Shown: positions 1 to 12,000 of the stretch, one piece after another
Numbering within the stretch: position 1 is the first letter of the stretch
Layout: every line of letters begins with the position of its first letter
Assembly (NCBI GenBank): GCA_003427395.1
Contig: BFEA01000324.1
Span: 1,516,666 to 1,544,837 of the forward strand
DNA length: 28,172 nt
Source of the DNA: Chara braunii
Taxonomy: Eukaryota > Streptophyta > Charophyceae > Charales > Characeae
Reading direction: 5' to 3'
Notes under the pieces: generated by a model
What the model saw: the letters and a program-made list of their open reading frames with translations, nothing else
Databases searched by the model: none
What the model was told of the DNA's origin: nothing
Made by a program: the position numbers and the translations under genes

Positions 1-52
<52 letters not shown>
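1..52 (+). repeat. CA microsatellite
   Basis: Uninterrupted CA from the first base. Confidence 0.98.
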
Positions 53-53
<1 letters not shown>

Positions 54-242
54 CTGCACAGAAAGGGACACACCCATCCACCCACACACACACGCACAAT
101 GACTCATGTATGTCTGATGTGCAGAAGGGTTATGGTTGTAGGTAGTAGTACGTCCATGGATGCCTTTCCATGAAAAAAGTAATCATGAGTTTTTGGGTTG
201 TTTGTGTTCTGAGTATGTGCATCGTGCATGTGCAATGTGCAG
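1..242 (+). other. 3' end of an upstream IQUB intron
   Basis: Non-coding sequence ending in a CAG acceptor for the exon at 243. It opens with a CA microsatellite followed by a CA-rich degenerate stretch to about 100. Nothing else is recognised. Confidence 0.7.
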
Positions 243-380
243 GCACTCATTGAAGAGGAGAAGAGGAAGAGAAGGGAAGCTGAAGCTTACAGGAAGCGTG
301 AGATTGAAAGAAGAATGAAACCGCGGACTCGTGAAGATTTCGAAATTCTGTACAGTGAATTAGAGGCTTGGAGGCTTCAG
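243..380 (+). CDS. IQUB: IQUB internal exon (first in window)
   Basis: A 138-base exon encoding 46 residues, starting ALIEEEKRKRREAEAYRKRE and ending EILYSELEAWRLQ. It follows a CAG acceptor at 240-242 (context tgcaatgtgcag) and ends at a CAG|GTTCCC donor. Both ends are phase 0. The block is a highly charged Glu/Lys/Arg helix followed by the RTREDFEILYSELEAWR motif, which in IQUB proteins lies just after the IQ motif. The ATG at 228 is upstream of the acceptor and is not the real start, because the family continues N-terminally. The donor has a weak +3 to +6 sequence (TCCC), but the next exon continues the family alignment directly, so the boundary is well supported. Confidence 0.85.
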
Positions 381-3300
381 GTTCCCTCTCTGCATATGTC
401 CCACCCACCTCTCCTTTCTAAGCATGTCTGCCTTTCTGAAAGAACATACCGCAGTCGTGTCATGTATTGAAACTTCAAGCCGATATAGTTTATTGATCGT
501 CCTTGCTTCGAATCAGTTGTGCTTTGTCCAGAAACATCATGAGTTCGCACTTAACTACCGTAGCAGTCCAGAAACCAGTTCGACCGAACGTTGACCAGGT
601 CATTGTCTTTTCTCTGTTATATATTTCTTCTTCCGGCCATTGGGTTTGCAGTCCCGACAAATCACTTCGGAACTGAAACAATGAAAGTCAACCAAACGTT
701 GACCAGGTTGACTCACAACCAAATCAGTTCAGAAACCACATTTTCTGTGTTACTTGTTCCTTATCGAAATGTCAAAACTCGGAATAGTCATAAGAATGAC
801 AACCTGAAAACATGTGCGTGTTTACCAACGGGCCTACCTTAGTTGGTACACCCGTGAACTCTTGAAATACGGACCCAAGTTCAAATCCAGATGGAATCAA
901 TATAATTCCGAATTACCTGTGGCCGGTCAGCTCGATGATGATATCTCAAGGCCGTTACCGTTTTAAAAAGGGGGGGGGGAAATAAGACATACGCTCGTTT
1001 TATTCTTGCGCACGTTCTGTGTTATGCGCCGTAACACAACGTCTTGGAAGTCCCTATTGAAAATTGATATGTATAACATGGGTTGAAGGTGAAGGGAGGA
1101 ACTCTGATCATAACTGGGTTGAAAGGAGGAATTCCGATCTTAAAGATTGGATCATTTATGATCTGCTGCTGGATTAGGGAGATCTGCTGATGTATAGCCT
1201 TGGGCACTGGGCCCGATTTAAAGGGTGTATAGCACTGCTCTTGTCTTGCTCACAATATACAACTTCTCCAAAGATAAAGAAAGTAGGTTCACTTGCAAGC
1301 ACGCGAAAACCAGTTGGGTAAGACCCTCCCTTTGATGCCTTTGCACTGCAGGTCCTAAAGTAAGTATGTACTCTTGGGTTTAAGAAGTAGGGATCAGGAT
1401 TAACCGGTCAAGGTTTTGAGGTTACAGAATCTGGGGCTCAGGTTTGAAACATCAAGGCAAGTGCAGGGGGGAGGGAGTGTGCTTGCTATTCAATGCGCTT
1501 TGTCATTTACGACCTTTGCCCTGGGAAACCAGTTAAGTCGAGCTCCTTCCTTAAACTACCACTACCTTTCTCAGGCAGTGTTGAGAATTGAAAATGTAAC
1601 ATTCCAGGTTCGTTGGAAGCTTGGGGCTATCGGACCCCGATGGCTGGGAGCACCAGCCAACAGAAAATAAAAATAGCCTCACAGGCACTTCAGCAAAGCT
1701 TGGTACACAGGGGCAGTCCGCCTCGGCAAAAAGAGGCTCGGAGGTAGTGGTGGTTTAAATTTTAGAAAGAGCAGCTGCTGCGGCCGGTCGGGACACACCC
1801 AATGAAAGAATTCTCAGGTTGAATTCGTAGTCAGAGTCATCATAGCTGACATTCATGGCATGGCTTGATTACGATTCCAATCAGGGCTGAGACCCTCAGT
1901 TTCACGGTACTTCAAGAGACTTAAACTGTGAACATACCTGTCATAACAGAAGCTCGATGACCAATAATAATCGCGAGATATAATCTACAATAACTTCCAT
2001 AATAATAATCTCGAATTACTTGCGGCCGGTCACCGGTGGATATATCTCAAGACTGCCGCCCTTAAAAAAAGAAAAAAGACAAGGATGAGGGGGCGAGGTG
2101 AGAGCAAGAAACTCAGTGTTATTTCTTAGTCATCTGCCTTTCTGGCCAATTAAGTTCTGGCGGCAGAAGTGGTAAAGTGTTAACTTAAGCCACGACTATC
2201 TCAGGACCTGAACCACTGAGCCTTACAAGGCCAGATACTGTACCGTTTTTTGGCAGTCTGACAGGGGAAGATCAAGAGAGATTCAAGACCTATTTTAGTC
2301 ACTACTTTGGGAAAAAGGACACCCTCCCAAGAAACTATTGTCCTGCGAAGTGGTTTTAAGTTCTAGTGTCATGGAATGGAATAATTACCAGCAATGATGA
2401 ACTGGTTCAAGTGGTTTTGATTTCCTAGTGTCATAAGTGGTATAAGCTATTGGAGAATCCCAAAAGACTATTGTCCCACAAAACTATGATCCCAAGAAAC
2501 TATCGCCCATTTCTCTCTGTTTGCCAACAATGATAAACAGATGCTGAATCTGTACGAGAGCGGTGCAGGGAACTAATGTCCCTGATTCAGATTGAAGGGC
2601 TAACATTCATGAGGGTTGCAAATGTTTGTGTTGATCTGAACGATTTACCGAGTGAATTGTATCCGTTACGCTTCTGCAAGATCTAGTGGACTCAACTTGA
2701 CATGAAGAGAGAAAGAAAAAAGATGGTAACACAGATTGAGTTCTGCATGTAAATTTGCATGCAGTCTGGAGCATTGTGAAGAAGCTCCCGCAGTCAAATG
2801 GTGGTGTGTTAGCAGACCAATCGCCAACTCCTTTTCGAACTTGGTAAACAACAGTGGCACAGCTCAGATAACTGGCCCCGGTGGGGGTGAACGGTACATG
2901 CATATAACTGGTGGGTGAACGGTACACGCATATAACTGGCCCTGGTGGGTACACGCATATAACTGGCCCTGGTGGGTGAACCGTACACGTATATAACTCA
3001 TGAAAAACAGATCCGGTGTTTGAACTGTGTGGGGTGACAATAAGGTTAGGGGGTATCCCCTATTTTAAAAAAATGGAATAGCTCAGAAGTGTAATCAAGA
3101 ACAGCAGTGGTTCTGCTGCCAACCGGTTGTAAAACAGATAATAGTAGCTTAGTAATATTGCTCAGAAAATCGCGAGCTTGAAATGATGTGGCAAGTGACT
3201 GGTGATGAAGCAGTTTAAGACTCTAAGACTCAGTCTAAGGTAAATAAATGCAATTTTTTGTTATTTTGGTTCTGCAATGAGTTGTCTTGCAGGAAACAAG

Positions 3301-6300
3301 GCGCATAAAGGAAAGCACGCTCTCCGAAGAGGAAAAGCAACTGCTTCTCAGGCAGCTTCTGCACAAGGTTGTCCCAATAATCCTTATTCATTCTCCTGGA
3401 ATGTCAATTGCTGTCTTTCTCTTTTCATCCACATGGCATAAAGCCTAGCCTCTCACAAAAGGCATCATTATTTCATTTCTTTCTATACTTGGTGGAGAGC
3501 TAGGAAGATATCTTGCTCAGAACCTGAGGAAAGACACCAAGACTGGGGAGATCCAGGTCCAGTTCAGCCGTATCGGCAGCAGCAGGAGCAGGGACAAGGC
3601 CAGTCAGGCCCAATTGTCTTAGGCTCTCGTGGGGTTAAGTCAGGGGCAGGGAGTCCAGCCAAACCTTAAGCCACCCGTACCTCGCCCAGACAAACTTGAG
3701 AATCAAGAATTGAGCCAATCGGAAAATTTTGGGAGTTTCAAAAAAAAAAAAAAAAAAGAAGAAGAAAATTTTGGGAGGTTTGGGGCTACTGTACCAAACA
3801 GGCTGGCGGCACCAGGCAAAGGCAGCAAAAAAGCCACGCTGGCATTTCGGCAAAGCTTGGCGTTTAGGACGAAGCTGCCTCGGCAAAAAGAGGCTCGGCG
3901 GTAGGGGTGAACCAGTACTTATGACCCTTGCCTTGCCGAGCCTGGACCCCCCCTGCGCGCCAAAAGAAAACCGAACACGGCGCGTTTTCCCGCCAGCCAT
4001 GTTGCTCAGGTAGGTCGTGCACTGAAAGTCACGGCACGTTAATGACCGCGTCAGATAAAAATGGCTGGGAAACGTACTGGTGGTTTAAGCAAATATTGCG
4101 GTACATCTCTATGAGATAGGCAACCACCATTCAACGTTGCATGGGGTCAACGGCCGCGTGGGCTGCATAGGGCCATCAGGGTTCCAACTCATGTTCTGTT
4201 TATCCACAGTTACCTTACATGTGCATACTATTTCAGCCACATGCACTGCATGAGTCCATTCACTTATGGTGCTAGTCCATTCGTCTTCCAGAGTTTTTTT
4301 TTTTTGGGTTTAATCCGCCCCTCCCATCCTTACACTTAATTTGCAGAGTTGTTTCCCACTTTTTTTTCTATGTTATCATCCAGATGGCTTGGACCCCAGG
4401 GGACGGCCCGGTTGGGCAAGGCCCGGGCAAGGTGCCGGGCGATCCCAGTGCAAAAGTTTGTGAAAAAATGAATGGCTGTACAGCACTGGCGTTGACACAG
4501 GGTCCACCAAGGGGGCTGTAGATAAGGGTCGGAGACTTACAAGATTGAGGGGAAGTAATCAATGCCGCCCACTTGAACCTCCCAGCCATAATGGGGAGGG
4601 GCGTTGCGTGTGTACAACTGTATTATGTTGTTTTTTTTTTGACTTGCCGCCGTTGCCGGTGGAAAAGGAACCAGACTGCTGCTCCCCAGAATAGAAGGAG
4701 TCTTGTGTTTTGTCAAAAGAAAAGAAAAGAAAAGAAAGGAAAAGTACAAACAACTTTCTGGCTGAGGGTCATCACCAAATGGCACGTGCCTCTCTAATTT
4801 CGGTACAAAAAGACAAAATACAAAAAGAAGCCAATATAACCCCCCTTTACACCCCTCTAAACCCATTTGGCTGAGGGTCTACACCCCCTGCTATGCAGTC
4901 AGAGACGATTACCCAAGTACTAGACCAATAGAAAAGAGGAACAGGACGTAAACCATGGAGAACTAGAAGAGGAGAAGAAGAAGGCAAAGGAGTTTATAGA
5001 TCCAGTAGAAATGGTGGGAAAGAGGGACAATGTCACTACGGAGAGTTTGGAGGGCAGTCGTCAGGAAATGACAGAGTGGGCAGAGGAAGGATGGACTTAC
5101 TGGCGTCTGGACAGCTGTGCGCAAGAACGCGATGGGATGTCATACCTTGGCCTTAAACTCTGGGACGCAATGTGGCTGATAACTCCACCACACTGAGACA
5201 TGCAGTGGATGCCATCAACTATCTGGCAAAGGAGGTGGGCGTGCTGCCTCAGGCAATTCCCCAGACCATGACAGTTCCATCTGCTTCCTGTTATGACCCC
5301 CAGGCCTCTGGGTAGCTCAACAATTGTCAGAGCACTGGCAGAGCCAGCATCACCCCCCACTAATCAGTCCTCCATTGAGTGACCCTCCTCTGTCCAGTAC
5401 CAGTCCAACATCTCAATCTGTCGAAGTCTCAGTACCTGTATCTTCTGTCCCTGTTTTGGCCATATCAGACCCGTGTGTTAGCATTGAAACACCCAAAGTC
5501 AGGGTGAGAGAAGCTTTTGTTTCACTTCAGAGAAAAGGGAAGGGAACTTGCCTAGTTAGGTGGCAGCAGCCAGGACCTTCATAAAGATGAAGGATATCCC
5601 TAAGGACCACCAAGTTGTGGTAGCATCATCTTACTTGGGTGGTGAAGCACAAAACTCGCTGAATAGTATGATGGCAGAGGTAGGCCTTGAGGAGAATCTG
5701 AGTGTTTGGGCAGGAAGATATAGTATAGTGGAATTTCCGCAGTTAGTCAGGAACTGTTTTAGGGATCTAACTGCTGCGCAAAAAGTGTCAGATGAGCTGA
5801 AAAACATAGAGAGACCCACAAGTTCACATCTGTAACGGCTCTCAATAAGAGAGTTGAAGAGCTAATCCAGGTTCCAGGGGTAAGCTAGACCCCTGAATGG
5901 TTCTTGAACTGGTACATTAGGGCCTAGCCAGAAAGCATGAGAAGACTGTTAGAAGCTGCCAAGGGGACTGTAGCAGGGAAGAAGGGACTGATTTGCACCC
6001 AGAAGAAGTGACATCTCCTAGCTGTCTCTAGTGACAACACACGAAACGAGTGGCGTTATGAGGAAGGTCTACATACGGCAGGGTAGGCAAAAGGCAGCGA
6101 TACTCAGGAGGGAGGAGTCGTTGGCGCTGCTGTAGACAAAGCAAAGAGGTTGACTGGACAGTTAGCATCGCAGGGTCAAGGGAAGAGTCGGAATCAACCA
6201 TCTTTGTCACCACCCACGAAGAAGCCATGGGAGATTCAAGGACTATCCAAGGAACTCTGGCGGGACAGAATGCAAAGGGGAGCTTGCATGCGATGTGGAG

Positions 6301-8978
6301 AATTGGGCCTCATAAGGAAGTTTTGCTTGCAGGGAAAGTAGTAGAGCTGGTAGAGGGTGCGGCCTGTTGTCCACGGTTTGATGAGGTAGGAGAAGTAGAA
6401 CCGTCCGGTCCAGCTGTATCTACCTCACCCTCTCAGCCCATGGCCGCTATAACTGCTGACCCTGACCCTGAAGCTACCCTCCAGTCACAGTCTGATGACA
6501 AGTCCTCTGCACTGGGAGTGTGACTGATTCCCTTGAGGAGTTAGGAAGGAGGATTCCCAAATCTGATTTGCTCTTGGGTAGCGAAACGAAATGTGACCGA
6601 AGTTCCTTCAATCCATTAATGGCGTTCAAACAAGGGATGAAGCCTCCAGTCTTCAGTGCTGCATTTGGACGGGTTTGCCAAATGATGATGTAGCCTATAT
6701 GATGTAAGGACCGACAACATACATCCCCTAATGGGGCAGTGCCAGCCTTCTGCACCGTTAAACAGGTGGGCACTCACAGCCACAACCTCACTTAGCCATG
6801 GCAGTTGTGGATGCCACCCTCTTCTCCCTCCAGGTAAGACACTGGCTGCTGCTATCCAGCATATAACTCCTCCTGAATGACTCTCCGCCGAGTCTCCAAA
6901 GGTCCACCATCATACCGGCAGTCTTTATGGGACAGAGTTGAATGCTTGAGATCATATGCCAACCGATGGCTGAGATTTCACCGAAGAAGGGAGCCTGCCC
7001 CAATAGATTTGTGTGCAAGATGCTGCCCCCCTTGCTGTGTAAAATTTGGACAGCTGTATTTTCCATGAAGGACCATTTGCACTGGACCCTTTCTGAGTTG
7101 CACCTCTCCATGTGAGACACGCTTTGATGACACGAGAACTTAGAAAAGAATAAAGTTATGTCACGATCTACTTGGAAAGGTCCGTTTGTAGATGCTTGTC
7201 TGTTGAAAAGCATCAGCATGTGGCTCGCCACTGTTGGAAAATGTGGTCATGTTGATCTTGTATTTTGCCCCCCCTGATCTTGTATTATGCACAAGTTTAT
7301 AACGGAAAATATTTTGTTGGTTTACAGATTACTGACGATATGGTTTGTCATAAGTTTGGAGAATTTCCTTCTACATGTAAAACTTTGAAAACAAAGACGA
7401 AACAATAAAAGACAAACAAATAATGGCACAAAAAGTCGATGCTTGGAATTTTGACCATCCTACTCGTACCCCCAGGCCTGTGCACCCCTTTCGACTAATT
7501 TGAACTTCATTTTNACCCCCCCCCCCCCCCCATTTNCTTGTGTTCTGACCCCGTGGGTATCTCTGAGCCTTCATTTTGCAGGGATCTTGATTGCCTCCAC
7601 ATTTCAAGAGAAATGCAGCTACCAAATTGGCGAGGGGCCATGTTTATCTTCTACCTTTCGATCTGTCCAGTCACTCCAGTGATATCACGTCCACGTTTGG
7701 GTACTCTTTCACAGGCACCTGGTAGAGAATCCAGAGATCTCTGGACCCCAAATGTTCAGATCTGTACCACCGCCATAGCTTAGGCCAGTGCACGTGTATC
7801 TGCCTTGCCCTATAATATGAGGCAGAGGAACTTCTGCAAGTGAATGAAGGGGTCTTGCTGTTGCTGTCTAGGTGAGCTGCTTCTGAAAGGATAGAATGCT
7901 GTGCATGAATTATTGCAAAGGATTCTGTAGAATCTCCTATTTCAAGGAGGAAGCGGACTTCGTAATCCATCTACAAAATCAACCATGAAGTGATCATATT
8001 CCTGAGCCTGATATCGATAATGGGTTTGATGATTGCTCTTGTGATATTGGGAAGAGAAAGGGAAGTGCATGTGTTGGGACATGGAGAGTCAGCTTTGGTA
8101 AGCTACTGAGGATATCTGTCACAATTGGGACAGTAGTACACAGTACATACATGGACACATGAGGGATCTCATTAGCAAAGTCTTTATCGTCCTTGTAGAC
8201 TGGAGACAACGCTGTTCTTCTGTTGTCATTACTCTTTTCTTTGTCTTCAATGATGTGACTTCTACCCACTTCGCATGTTTGACTTACTTACCATCTGCCT
8301 GTCTTGAAAGATCAGAACCTGAGGTTTGAATTATGAATTTGGCAATTTGCAGAATTCTATTTGTTGTTGTTTAACTTGTTTCACGTAACCTTAACAAGCG
8401 CGAATGTGTTGCACGGAGTTTTCAGGAGACAAAACTGCTGCAAACAATAGATCGCTTGAAAATAACAGCGAGCAAGGCGAACCGGGCAGATCGGATAGAG
8501 GAAAAAATGCAGGCGATGGCAGCACCAAAGAAATGGCCAGTGAGGAAGGGTGATTTTGTTGATGTACAGACACCCACAACAATACGAGCCAGTGAGCTCA
8601 TGCAGGTGTGCAAAAAAAAAAAACTTTCTCAAATTTACCATAATCAGCTGATGCGAGACTTCCATTGAGACCCCCTCCCTCCCCCTCCCTCCCCCACACC
8701 TACACACGCCACACCCCTAACCCAGACAGGAAGGAGAGAGGGAGGCAACAAGTATTGAAGCAACCACCAAAGTGTACAGCTAAGTTGCATCAATATGTGC
8801 AAAAGTAATAAACAAAGTAATGAGCCCGAGCTTCATGCATCGAACTATAGCATAAGTCAATCCGAGGTGCACATTTTCACTCCAGAATAACAAGAAGGTG
8901 CAACTAACCAAAGCCATGGGATATGGAGCTGCCAGCAAGCAACAACCAAGGATGATTTCTCACTCTTGACCATCAGGC

Positions 8979-9010
<32 letters not shown>

Positions 9011-12000
9011 CTTGCTTATGGTAGACTACAACTACGGTGTCCAGCACCTGTTGACTATAGCTACCTCCGCCTCACTTCCTGTCTGACTCATCATTTGGGC
9101 ACACTACCATGCAACAGCGCTTCCGCAGCAAGTACGAATAGAATGAAGGATGATGGCCACTGTTGCTCTGCTTTTGTATGTGACGATTCAGTTTACCAGC
9201 CCTTGAACTTGCAGACCTAGTAGTCTGCTGGCTTGGGTCTGTCGGACTTTATGTTTCTGGATTTTCTTTGATCGTCCTAGGTCCCCGGACCGCTGGCTTA
9301 CCTGAGACTGGGCTAAGGTGGACCCTTAACCTACCAGGCCCCACCTACCTGAGGCTAAGACAGACTGGACTGAAATCGGCCTATGTCCTATCAGACCCTA
9401 AACTGTTAGAACTGCACTTGGGACCGAGCTGTCCAAGTTCCGAACCCAGACTCGGATCCCTTGATTCGACGATGCCCAATGTACTGATTGCAAGTTTGTT
9501 GCAAAGACACCCTTTTGTCTTTTTCTGATTATGTTCTCTCGAGTTCTGCCTTTTCTTCCCTTCACCCAAAGCGTCTTTTTGTCACATTTTCTGCCATTTT
9601 TTTCAAAATTCTCCGCCTCTGAAGTTCTTTCCTGGGCATCTGCACCTTCTTCCTATCTTTCAGTTTTTAAAATTTTAAATTTTAATAAATACACAGGGCC
9701 TTATGGTCCTGGGCCTGTTAGATATGATCCATCCTGTGCCCATTATTTGATGAGTTATGTGCAGCAAGTTCATGGGCCTTGAGATGGATCCCTATTTAGT
9801 ATTTAGTATTTACTATTTACTATTTACTATTTACTATTTACTATTTACGATCTAGCTGAGATTTCTGATTTCTCCTCCTTCATTAGCTTTTATCTAATGC
9901 ATTAATACCGGACTAATTTTGCAGCTTTACCATGGGCTGCTTGCGAAAGGATTGGGTATGGACGAGCGGCTGGATGTTCTATTGCATGTGAAGTGGACGG
10001 TCAAGGAGTTTGACTGTGAATTGACGCAGGAGATTATCTCTCTCGTCGATCGTGAGGCAGATCTACTTAATCGTGGGCGCTCAATGAAAGCCCTGGAAGG
10101 AATGCGGAAGCGAATTGCATTTCTTTTCCTCCAGGTGATGTATTGCCCAGCCACATCTGACACCTTTCTCGCCCTTGGTTGCTTTTTTGGCTCTGTCATC
10201 ATGTCACACATCATCTGCCATCTTGCCACAATACCGTCGGACGTCAATAATAACATGTTAGCTGCCTGCCACTGCTCCACTCATGGCAGAGAGGGGGGGG
10301 TGCAAGGGGCTGCAGAACCCTTGACAGAATGGAAGGCCGAACGGCAGGCCGCCTCTATGCACTTGCTATGTAGAACTGGCTGGTATGCAGAGCATGCTGG
10401 CTGCTATGCGTACTGCGTGCTACTATGGATGCCGGGTGCTGTGGACACTGGCTGCTATTATGTGGGCCAGGTGCTATGTGTTAAGGGCTATGCGCACTGA
10501 GTGCTGTTATGTGGGTTGGGTGCACTGGGTGCTATTATGTGGGCCGCGTGCTATGGGTACTACATCCAGTGGGTAGTACTATGCGGGTTGGCTGGTACTG
10601 TGTGGGATGGATGTGAGCATGTCTGCAGTTGTTTTTGGTAGCCTATGCGACAGTTTGACTGCGGCTGTGAGGCACTTAGCAGAGGAGATATTGGGTTGAA
10701 GTTGTTGAGGAGGGATTAACCTGTGTTAGGTGTTCTGAAGGGACACCAAAGAAATTCTGTTCTTCGCTTTTCTTAACTGTATTCCTGAGGGAAACGGTTG
10801 GTGCCATCTGAGACTTCCGTTCAGGCAGGTGGATTTATGCTATTTAGTTTTTGACGGGAGTTGCATTGCATCCAGTAGAGGTTTTGAACTCTTGAGTTCC
10901 TGATCAGGAGTTAAGTGCATAGCGCTCAGCCATTATGCAGGTATGACAGGCTGATTTTCATTTAAACCGCTAGCACACGGCCTCTGTCTTGCTGAAAATG
11001 TTTTGCCGCCTACTCCAAAAACTCTGCGCCTTGGGCCTATTGGACCACAATGGCTGGCGGCACCAGCCCAAAAAGATATGAAGTGTGCCTCTGGCAGTTC
11101 GGCTAAGCTTGGCGCGCAGTGGAGAGCGCCTACAGGCCCGGGTGTACTGGTGGTTTAAACTACCACAGTCCCTGAACCTTTGTACAGTTCCCAAGCCTTT
11201 TTCTGTAGAGGGCCCGGGTTTATGTTGTACAGCCCTCAAACCTATTTTGTCAAACTTGTACTTTGCCTGATCCTGGGCCTGCCGAAACTTGGGTGTTGGG
11301 AGCAAGAGCCCAGTTTCTGTTCCTGATGACGTCTTACCATTGCAATCACAACCTCTTAGTGGAGGTTGGGGGCTGGGTGGGCACTGGACTGCTCAGCAGC
11401 CCCTTTGCATCCCAGTGGCACTGAGGATCCAGGACACTGGTCGTTTAAGCCGCTAGTGGGCTTGACAATGACCTCACACCGAGTTTGGCCTGACCCTGCT
11501 GAATGGGGGGTACCGGAGGACAGGGATTTGGGTGGTGTTGTGGGGGAGGATGGTGGGGGGCTGTTGGGGGAGAGAGGCAATTTAGTTTTGAGTTTCCCCA
11601 AACAGGTGAGTCTTAATTTCTTAGTCCTAGTGCCGTGTGGCAGTGAATTTTGAAATAATTCACGGAGTTAGGCTTAGCAACCATCAGTGCTGTCCACCAG
11701 CCCACAAAACAAGAAAGACGTCAAGGTGGCAGAAGACACACACCGCACTTGGTACTTGCGCGTCGTGCTCCAAAATGATCACACGAGCTTACTCCAACTT
11801 CAACCAAGAACCCATCCAGGTACGAATGCCTAAAAGGGCAACAACTAAAATGGCATCTCCAGAGCTCCACATCTAAAACAAGTCGTGCATGCGCACGCTG
11901 ATCACGGCTCCATACAGGTGTTAACGAGCAGCATCCAGTGAACACGCCACAGTCACACACCAACGCACTCAACACAAGCCCCACCAGCAGAAACCATTCG

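Larger units (their letters stand above)
381..3292 (+). other. IQUB intron (2.9 kb)
   Basis: It runs from GTTCCC to TTGCAG. It contains a tRNA-headed SINE-like element with a second copy of its body, one copy of the R repeat family, a 62-base duplication and a 34-base minisatellite. The stretches 381-580, 980-1080, 1145-1615, 2075-2330, 2510-2865 and 3000-3290 show no recognised gene or RNA; open frames there are short and have no family resemblance. Confidence 0.75.
3368..8425 (+). other. IQUB intron (5.1 kb)
   Basis: It runs from GTTGTC to TTTCAG. It holds an R-family copy near 3779 and a decayed gag at about 4955-6345. Nothing is recognised in 3370-3735, 3910-4950 or 6530-8420. The minus strand of 6788-7231 and 7671-8269 has open frames of 91-147 codons, but I could not assign them to any family. 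Confidence 0.75.
8606..9924 (+). other. IQUB intron (1.3 kb)
   Basis: It runs from GTGTGC to TTGCAG. It begins with a poly-A run and C-rich stretches, and carries a CT microsatellite and a 7-base tandem repeat close to the acceptor. Between 9010 and 9790 nothing is recognised; the sequence is unique-looking and TC-rich toward the end. Confidence 0.75.

Noticed and set aside
583-709. TTGACC motifs as W-box regulatory sites
   Set aside because: They lie deep inside an intron and are part of a short direct repeat; nothing supports regulation.
2160-2235. Possible minus-strand tRNA-like sequence (GGCTCAGTGGTTCAGG)
   Set aside because: No B box at the right distance.
6788-7231. 147-codon minus-strand open frame
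   Set aside because: No recognised domain or motif, and it is not flanked by plausible splice sites.
7671-8269. Minus-strand open frames that might be retrotransposon pol
   Set aside because: I could not match catalytic motifs of protease, reverse transcriptase, RNase H or integrase.
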